From a virus, in the IMG/VR virus record IMGVR_UViG_3300026533_000006, positions 1 through 45,643 of that record: a stretch of 45,643 nt of DNA, one strand, 5' to 3'. The translations under genes were made by a program, and so were the position numbers. How positions within the stretch are numbered: position 1 is the first letter of the stretch; every line of letters begins with the position of its first letter. Positions 41,622 to 45,643 of this stretch are shown here, piece by piece. The notes under the pieces are model-generated. The model saw only the letters and a program-made list of their open reading frames with translations, searched no databases and was not told the DNA's origin.

Positions 41622-41936
41622 CTATCCTACTTGTTCGTTAGTGAAGTTCCACATATCTGTATTGATAAGTGCTTTACTTTGTATTCTTTTTACCAGTCTT
41701 TCAACTGACTCTAACTCATTCCCATGTTCACTTAACCATTTAAGAGATAATGGTGTGCTTAACTCATTACCATTTAAAGATACTATTGTAGCATATGCTT
41801 CTATAAAGTATGAGTCTTTATTACCTTCATCAAAATCACCTGCATGTCTAAACACTTGTACTGTGTTAACCTTTGCTGTCTGACTTCTATCAAACATTTC
41901 TACTCTACCTTTGTTCATTAGTTGTACTAAACTCAT
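41622..41936 (-). CDS. Hypothetical early protein (104 aa)
   Basis: MSLVQLMNKGRVEMFDRSQT, then VNTVQVFRHAGDFDEGNKDS and LKWLSEHGNELESVERLVKR. Ribosome site AGGATAG 5 nt upstream of the ATG. Mixed alpha/beta with no motif. Lies between tiny membrane-peptide genes and the polymerase. Confidence 0.55.
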   Translation of the reverse strand: MSLVQLMNKGRVEMFDRSQTAKVNTVQVFRHAGDFDEGNKDSYFIEAYATIVSLNGNELSTPLSLKWLSEHGNELESVERLVKRIQSKALINTDMWNFTNEQVG

Positions 41937-41940
41937 CGTT

Positions 41941-42018
41941 CTATCCTATTACAGTTAGTACAAGAAGATATGTACCTATTAACCCTAGTCCTAAGACCAA
42001 CTCTTTATCCCAGTACAT
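41941..42018 (-). CDS. Tiny membrane peptide (25 aa)
   Basis: MYWDKELVLGLGLIGTYLLV then LTVIG. One hydrophobic helix. Its ATG is inside the end of the 27-aa peptide gene, in another frame, and its end is 5 nt from the next gene. Third member of an overlapping chain; real translation is likely from the strict overlap pattern but unproven. Confidence 0.45.
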   Translation of the reverse strand: MYWDKELVLGLGLIGTYLLVLTVIG

Positions 42019-42088
42019 TGTAGCATACCCATGCTATATATATTAGTAGACCTATTATAGCAGTTGCTGATGCATTTGCTAAGAACAT
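42005..42088 (-). CDS. Tiny membrane peptide (27 aa)
   Basis: MFLANASATAIIGLLIYIAW then VCYNVLG. One hydrophobic helix. Its start overlaps the stop of the 26-aa gene, and its end overlaps the start of the 25-aa gene. Middle member of the chain. Confidence 0.45.
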   Translation of the reverse strand: MFLANASATAIIGLLIYIAWVCYNVLG

Positions 42089-42159
42089 AGGAATTCCAAT
42101 CCTGTAAGTGATAAGTATGCTATTGCTATTGTTATTACTGTTGTTATTAATGTTTCCAT
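42079..42159 (-). CDS. Tiny membrane peptide (26 aa)
   Basis: METLITTVITIAIAYLSLTG then LEFLCS. One hydrophobic helix. It has a strong AAAGGATT ribosome site and follows, 33 nt downstream, a UUCG-tetraloop hairpin (42192-42205). First member of the chain of three. Confidence 0.5.
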   Translation of the reverse strand: METLITTVITIAIAYLSLTGLEFLCS

Positions 42160-42191
42160 GTTAATCCTTTTGTGTTTAACACACACTGATA

Positions 42192-42205
42192 TAGTCCGAA
42201 GACCA
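42192..42205 (-). terminator. Stable UUCG tetraloop hairpin
   Basis: Minus-strand RNA would read UGGUC-UUCG-GACUA: a 5-bp stem (one G-U) closed by the exceptionally stable C(UUCG)G loop. It lies 33 nt upstream of the first tiny-peptide gene. It could be a transcript 5' stabiliser, RNase site or terminator; no T-run follows. Confidence 0.35.
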
Positions 42206-42733
42206 CACCATCTGTGTTTAGTTAGCCATTATAGCCTTGTTACAGTTAACTACTGATAAAGTGTTCAAAGGTTTATATCGTCTAATGGAATATATCCAAT
42301 GTGAACTCTCGACTGTCTAAAGCTACAACATGTGTAGTCTTACATAATATGTTAGTATTGGATGACCAGTCCAGTTATAAGTCATTAATGGTTTCACTGT
42401 CCATAACAGATGATAGTCTTCTCCTATCAGCCAACCAATGTTATACTCGTAGGTGTTGAGTTTATACAATGCAATGCTTAGACACTGTGCAATTCAGTGT
42501 GTTCTGTTAAGAGTTTATTTAAAGTCGGTCTATACTTCTCGACTTGATATAGTTATACTCTATGCCAAAGAGTTCTTCTGTGAATGAGTTTCACTGAGTT
42601 GGTAAGTACTATGTTATTGACCTGCTGTCCAATGTGTATGCTAATGACCCAAGCATAATGAGGTAGTGTTTAGACTGATTCATGCAGTGTGTGACAATTG
42701 AGAACTTCTCATTCATTATCACTCACCTCTAAC

Positions 42734-42748
42734 CGATACATAGTATCG
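42734..42748. promoter_or_regulatory. Candidate vRNAP-type hairpin promoter
   Basis: Perfect 6-bp inverted repeat CGATAC/GTATCG with a 3-nt loop ATA (TAT on minus). With its neighbour TGAGA-ACT-TCTCA (42699-42711), centres are 36 bp apart. Three-nucleotide-loop hairpins are the recognition element of N4 vRNAP promoters. N4 loops have different bases, so identity is not established. Confidence 0.3.
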
Positions 42749-42855
42749 TGCTCTAGTGTGGATTGACTATGCACCATTGTGTGTAGAGTGTATGAACATG
42801 TGATAGAAGTGTGTGGAATATAGTGTGTATAGATATGACTGGATAATGTACTGGT

Positions 42856-42875
42856 ATGGATGGATGGATGGATGG
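42856..42875. repeat. ATGG tandem repeat (5 units)
   Basis: Five perfect ATGG units (plus strand), followed by TATGGATAC. A short-tandem tract in a gene-poor region; could be a slippage product or part of a terminus. Confidence 0.8.
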
Positions 42876-42914
42876 TATGGATACAAGTGTAGCCTACAAA
42901 CACTACTAAACCCA

Positions 42915-43118
42915 CTAACGAATGCACTTACCTTGCACTATCACTGTCAAAGTGTGTGTATAACCCCTAGCTTGTGCACTTCTGCTAATGTTTTTAGGGT
43001 CCCATTTGTGACTGTATATAGTTGAAGGGGGGGGGGAGTCTGGCTCTGGCTCTTGCTCTGAAAGGTAAGGTGGGAATCCACCTCCTCCTACTTTCTGCAC
43101 AATTATATATGCACTCAA
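42915..43118 (-). CDS. Doubtful ORF spanning a G10/C10 tract
   Basis: 67 codons from TTG, starting MSAYIIVQKVGGGGFPPYLS, with DSPPPS coded by the C10 run (plus-strand G10, 43027-43036) and a basic end ARGYTHTLTVIVQGKCIR. No good ribosome site. Losing one base opens a different ending (LQLYTVTNGTLKTLAEVHKL), gaining one gives an early stop. May be a contingency-type gene or no gene at all. Confidence 0.25.
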   Translation of the reverse strand: MSAYIIVQKVGGGGFPPYLSEQEPEPDSPPPSTIYSHKWDPKNISRSAQARGYTHTLTVIVQGKCIR

Positions 43119-43235
43119 AACACCTAAAACAAGTACTTTGCTATATATTTTTTATATTATTCTCTACTGCAAATCATCTACTATCCATCCATTATCCTAC
43201 CCTTCACTATATCATTCTATTGTCCGAAGTTACTA

Positions 43236-43403
43236 TCACTTACCCTCTGGTATATAATTGTACTTCCATGACCTTTTTAATTCTGCTACTAGAAACTCTA
43301 TTGCATTTTTAGCTTCCTTCTTGTTACAATCCACTCTATTATCTTCATAGTATTTTATGGATGATATTAAGCTCTCCTTAGTTGTCATACACACATTAGC
43401 CAT
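43236..43403 (-). CDS. Short hypothetical protein (55 aa)
   Basis: MANVCMTTKESLISSIKYYE then DNRVDCNKKEAKNAIEFLVA. Helical, with an IEFLVAELKRSWKYNYIPEG end. ATG follows the stop of the CxxC gene (TAGATGG). Last gene before the gene-poor region. Unrecognised. Confidence 0.55.
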   Translation of the reverse strand: MANVCMTTKESLISSIKYYEDNRVDCNKKEAKNAIEFLVAELKRSWKYNYIPEGK

Positions 43404-43553
43404 CTAGCTGTTCGTATACTCTACATGACAATCTTCGTAGAACCCATCATCTTTTGTCAAGCATTTAAAACAAAGTATATCTTCGTTTTGTGTTAAGTGT
43501 TCTCCACAATCTATACATGCACTGTCCTTTGTTTTCTCTGTCTTTTCTCTCAT
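43404..43553 (-). CDS. Small CxxC zinc-finger-like protein (49 aa)
   Basis: MREKTEKTKDSACIDCGEHL then TQNEDILCFKCLTKDDGFYE. Two CxxC pairs (CIDC, CFKC) can bind one zinc. Its ATG overlaps the stop of the holin-like gene (ATGA). Regulators of this form occur in many phages; role unknown. Confidence 0.6.
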   Translation of the reverse strand: MREKTEKTKDSACIDCGEHLTQNEDILCFKCLTKDDGFYEDCHVEYTNS

Positions 43554-43963
43554 TTTGTTTCTCCTACATCTGCTCCAAATAAGAAGCTAATTATTGATAG
43601 TACACTTGCTCTAAGTGTATCATCCATTACTGCACCTTCCACTTGATGAATTATATCTTCATGTGAATATGACATTAGTCCCCAAAAGAAACTTGTATCT
43701 GGTACGGACTCTATTATGTTTGTTGGTGTTGCTCCAATCCCTAGTGCAATAACAGCGAAGAGAGTAAGCATGACAAAGACTGTAAATCTCCTCATCCATA
43801 CCCCTCCTCTTTTATCTGCACTGTCTCTTGACTTCTCTGATTGTGAGTGGGCTTCAAGTAACATCTTCTGGTGGTCTGCCTTGCTCTTTTGTGCATTGGC
43901 AATTAGTTTAAAGATGAACCCTGCTGTTGCAGAGCCACCCATCATTAATAGTGTTTCCATCAT
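43550..43963 (-). CDS. Holin-like / membrane protein (137 aa)
   Basis: A hydrophobic N-terminus (METLLMMGGSATAGFIFKLI), a charged helical loop (KSKADHQKMLLEAHSQSEKS), a TM helix FTVFVMLTLFAVIALGIGAT (about 60-80) and a weaker hydrophobic end (RASVLSIISFLFGA). Topology and the adjacent XhlA-like gene suggest a lysis cassette, but the matching lysozyme is 33 kb away. A structural membrane-protein role is the alternative. Confidence 0.5.
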   Translation of the reverse strand: MMETLLMMGGSATAGFIFKLIANAQKSKADHQKMLLEAHSQSEKSRDSADKRGGVWMRRFTVFVMLTLFAVIALGIGATPTNIIESVPDTSFFWGLMSYSHEDIIHQVEGAVMDDTLRASVLSIISFLFGADVGETK

Positions 43964-44115
43964 GCTATTAGTACTAGTAATATTGATACACCAGTACTTG
44001 CTATAAAGAATAATGTTCCACCCATTACTTTTAGCATGAACTTTTTGTGGTCTTGGAAATCGTCTATTAATATATCTAACTTTTGGTTGAGAAGTTGTAC
44101 TTCCATTGAACTCAT
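43960..44115 (-). CDS. XhlA-like small membrane protein (51 aa)
   Basis: MSSMEVQLLNQKLDILIDDF is an amphipathic helix, followed by QDHKKFMLKVMGGTLFFIAS and a C-terminal membrane helix (31-51). This is the layout of XhlA/hemolysin-type lysis helpers. Strong site TAGGAG before the ATG. Stop overlaps the start of the holin-like gene. Downstream of the second 19-bp repeat copy, so probably under its control. Confidence 0.6.
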   Translation of the reverse strand: MSSMEVQLLNQKLDILIDDFQDHKKFMLKVMGGTLFFIASTGVSILLVLIA

Positions 44116-44301
44116 TTGTTCTCCTATATTTTGTCTAATTTTATGCTAGTTGGAGACTGTAGCCGGAAGGCTCAGTCGTTCCTTCTTCGCTGTTTGTTGG
44201 TCAAGCTACTTAAATTTGCTCACCAATATCTATTGACACTCCACCTATTGATGAACCATCTGGTCGTAATGCTACTACTATGTAATCGTTAGATGTTATA
44301 T
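44116..44301 (-). promoter_or_regulatory. Intergenic leader of lysis-like genes
   Basis: Contains the second exact copy of the 19-bp repeat (44185-44203), then GACTGAGCC-TTCC-GGCTACAGTC (imperfect stem, AGCC/GGCT with a TTCC loop near 44159-44172) and the TAGGAG ribosome site of the 51-aa gene. Also contains the tail of a start-less reading frame (44210-44308). Likely promoter plus structured leader. Confidence 0.4.
44185..44203 (-). promoter_or_regulatory. 19-bp repeat, candidate phage RNAP promoter (copy 2)
   Basis: Exact match of TGACCAACAAACAGCGAAG with 37063-37081, about 70 nt upstream of the XhlA-like gene ATG. See copy 1. Confidence 0.45.
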
Positions 44302-44308
44302 TTATATT
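44210..44308 (-). pseudogene. Start-less open frame, possible gene remnant
   Basis: Between TAG (44311-44309) and TAA (44212-44210) the minus strand is open for 32 codons and reads protein-like: NINITSNDYIVVALRPDGSS then IGGVSIDIGEQI. No ATG, GTG or TTG lies in usable position. It overlaps the end of the 244-aa chaperone-like gene by a few bases. It could be the remnant of a longer gene, or be joined by frameshifting to the upstream gene. Confidence 0.3.
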
Positions 44309-45036
44309 CTATACATTGTCCATAGTCTTGATTGTTCTATTCCTGCTAATCTTAATACTTGTATTAGTTCTGCTTTTGTTGTCTGTACTGCATTATTACT
44401 TGCTAGTACCCAAACTATAGTATCTGTATCTGTCATTGTCGATATTGCTCTGCTTATTCTAGTCTGACTAGTTTCATCACCATCGTATTCTCTTCCATTT
44501 ATTGTTACTCTTATCTCAGAGACTTCTCTTGCTCTTATTATTTTGAAGTATTTTCTATACTCTCTATCAGTTGATTTAAACTCTGCAATTTCTAATGATA
44601 CTGTGAACTCTGGTGGTACTCTATTCCCTAGCCATTGATTATATGTTAATGTACATGAGTTAGGAGTATAGTATCCTTCCTTTGCAGGTGAGACTATTGT
44701 TTCTACTCCATTTTCATCTATTGTCTTTACTTCCTTTACTGGCTCTACCCATTCACAATATTCGTACTCTATCTTTACTTTTGAATATTCATATTCACTT
44801 TCACCAATAGGTATTTCGTCCTCTCTTAGTGTTCTCTTGTATTCTTCATACTCTAAAGCTTTCTCTGAAATACTTTTTGTCCTTTCCAATGGATACAATT
44901 TATTATAGTTGTTTCTTCTATCTGTATGCCATTCGTTAGTCTTTATCTTCTTAAAATGCTCTGCTAATGAGCTATTTACTAAAGATTGTGATTTCTTTGC
45001 TTTCATTTGGTCATATGCTCTTTTTAGGTTACTCAT
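44302..45036 (-). CDS. Tail-fibre-associated chaperone-like protein B (DUF4376-like)
   Basis: 244 aa. The C-terminal ~75 residues (EIRVTINGREYDGDETSQTR, ISRAISTMTDTDTIVWVLAS, KAELIQVLRLAGIEQSRLWT) have the pattern of DUF4376, a domain of tail-fibre assembly-like proteins. The N-terminal 40 residues match the partial paralogue at 1-172. Its ATG overlaps the fibre B stop (TAATG), and the fibre's AAGAGGAG serves as its ribosome site. It probably helps fold or attach fibre B, or decorates it. Family call from memory. Confidence 0.7.
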   Translation of the reverse strand: MSNLKRAYDQMKAKKSQSLVNSSLAEHFKKIKTNEWHTDRRNNYNKLYPLERTKSISEKALEYEEYKRTLREDEIPIGESEYEYSKVKIEYEYCEWVEPVKEVKTIDENGVETIVSPAKEGYYTPNSCTLTYNQWLGNRVPPEFTVSLEIAEFKSTDREYRKYFKIIRAREVSEIRVTINGREYDGDETSQTRISRAISTMTDTDTIVWVLASNNAVQTTKAELIQVLRLAGIEQSRLWTMYRI

Positions 45037-45643
45037 TATTTGCTCCTCTTAAATATACCTGTTCTTGTAAACCCTACAAAACTCTTAGCTGTGTTACCAT
45101 TTAAGTCTGTAAAAGTTCCATTTGTTAAGTTGTCAAACTCTCCATTGTCACCATCATATACACCTGCATTTGTTATGAGTTCTTCACCCATAACTTGTAC
45201 TACATACTCACCATTTGTATCTACTGCTAGTGTAGGAAATGACTTAGCTGTTGGAGATACTTCTGTGTCTAGTATGATTGTATTATGTTTAGGTGTAGTA
45301 ATGATTTGTTTATAGCATTCATTTGTGTACAGTACCCAATTTGGTGAGTCTAATCCTATTTCTTCTATTTTACCCGTGAAGTCACTGTTCTTTCTAATAT
45401 AAGAACTGCCAATAATACCTCCAGAATATGCACCACCATATAAGTATGTATAAACTTCGTCAACCTTGTAAGTAAGCACTACCCCAGTATGCTCAAAGTT
45501 CCTAATCCCAAACTCACCATTCTCTAAAACCTTACTCTCCAACCCATTACTACCATTACCTACTGCAACCTTATCAGTGACAGTATTAGTTATCATAGCT
45601 CCTTTATAGATACTATGACTATTAGATGCTACTGTTTTTGGTA
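45036..45643 (-). CDS. Tail fibre B, C-terminal part (5' end outside window)
   Basis: About 202 residues, open to the window edge, so the start lies beyond. The first ~38 residues and last ~85 residues are near-identical to fibre A (GNGSNGLESxxLEN... and TPKHxTIxLDTEVSPTAKSF), while the ~90-residue middle is unrelated (FGIRNFEHTGVVLTYKVDEV vs fibre A EIVEFTTETEGYVNSGG). It is a second receptor-binding module with an exchanged tip. The final 100 nt of the window (45544-45643) are identical to 703-802. Confidence 0.85.
   Translation of the reverse strand, partial: PKTVASNSHSIYKGAMITNTVTDKVAVGNGSNGLESKVLENGEFGIRNFEHTGVVLTYKVDEVYTYLYGGAYSGGIIGSSYIRKNSDFTGKIEEIGLDSPNWVLYTNECYKQIITTPKHNTIILDTEVSPTAKSFPTLAVDTNGEYVVQVMGEELITNAGVYDGDNGEFDNLTNGTFTDLNGNTAKSFVGFTRTGIFKRSK

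Larger units (their letters stand above)
42160..43235. promoter_or_regulatory. 1.1-kb gene-poor region, candidate early promoter / genome-end region
   Basis: No convincing ORF except a doubtful one at 42915-43118. Base composition differs from genes (plus strand is purine- and TG-rich here). Structures seen: TGAGA-ACT-TCTCA (42699-42711), CGATAC-ATA-GTATCG (42734-42748) and TGTA-GCC-TACA (42888-42898), all with 3-nt loops; TGATAG-7-CTATCA (42411-42429) and ACACTG-7-CAGTGT (42482-42500); a UUCG hairpin (42192-42205); (ATGG)5 at 42856-42875; G10 at 43027-43036; stem AGGTGG-GAAT-CCACCT (43068-43083). N4 vRNAP promoters are hairpins with 3-nt loops. The region lies directly upstream of the early-type genes. 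Confidence 0.4.

Noticed and set aside
42411-42500. Two 6-bp stems with 7-nt loops as tRNA anticodon arms
   Set aside because: No acceptor stem, D arm or T arm sequence fits around them; no tRNA gene or CRISPR array was seen anywhere in the window.
42709-42927. Minus-strand ORF of 72 codons (HTIHPSIHTS-rich)
   Set aside because: Composition is dictated by the ATGG tandem repeat and TG-rich DNA; no ribosome site and no protein-like pattern.
42813-43025. Plus-strand ORF of 70 codons (Trp/Tyr-rich)
   Set aside because: Also a product of the ATGG repeat; no start signal and atypical residues.

Overview
The window is an AT-rich tailed-phage genome segment. Essentially all genes lie on the minus strand, packed with 1-20 nt spacing or overlapping stop/start codons. 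Reading the minus strand from high to low coordinates gives a podovirus-like plan related to the N4 group (Schitoviridae-like). The hallmarks are an N4-gp56-type major capsid protein, a two-subunit T7-family RNA polymerase like N4 RNAPII, and a giant virion protein that carries a second, embedded T7-family RNA polymerase domain. The host is not stated by the sequence. Low GC, a ThyX that resembles Campylobacterota ThyX as I remember it, and a G10 tract hint at that phylum, but only weakly.

Layout (minus strand, right to left). 45643-44302: 3' part of a second tail fibre (fibre B) and its assembly-chaperone-like partner. 44115-43236: lysis-like and small genes (XhlA-like membrane peptide, holin-like protein, CxxC protein). 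43235-42160: about 1.1 kb without a convincing gene, with hairpins that have 3-nt loops, an ATGG tandem repeat and a G10 run; this may be an early-promoter, terminus or origin region. 42159-41288: very small genes, several encoding single-membrane-segment peptides. 41286-39301: split RNA polymerase (N-terminal and C-terminal subunits, separated by TAA-ATG in one frame). 39070-36156: small genes including a DUF3310-type protein. 36155-28813: replication and recombination (ATPase plus AEP-like primase fusion, GIY-YIG-like nuclease, FEN-like 5' exonuclease, Sak4-like ATPase, SSB-like protein, MazG-like hydrolase). 28820-25382: DEDD exonuclease with zinc ribbon, NrdB, and a thyX gene interrupted by an HNH endonuclease. 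25271-23234: terminase small and large subunits. 23224-16474: connector, tail and appendage proteins with FN3-like and discoidin-like folds. 16462-10166: portal, scaffold, major capsid, internal virion proteins, lysozyme. 10150-3836: the 2104-aa virion protein with RNA polymerase. 3820-1: small virion protein, tail fibre A and the start of its chaperone-like partner.

How it may work (inference). The 2104-aa protein would be packaged and ejected with the DNA and would transcribe the early region, as N4 vRNAP does. The split RNAPII made from the early region would then transcribe the replication and nucleotide-metabolism genes. A 19-bp sequence repeated exactly in two intergenic regions is a candidate RNAPII promoter. 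Two fibre-chaperone cassettes with near-identical flanks and swapped middles suggest receptor-binding diversification.

Most notable: (1) the virion-embedded RNA polymerase, with DxxGR and motifs A, B and C all visible, in a protein far shorter than N4 gp50; (2) a GIY-YIG/T5orf172-like domain at the N-terminus of that same protein; (3) thyX split by an HNH gene so that catalytic motif and C-terminal half are separate polypeptides; (4) an ATPase-primase fusion in inverted order; (5) the duplicated fibre modules at the two ends of the window. No DNA polymerase and no NrdA are visible. Either they lie outside the window or the phage borrows them from the host.
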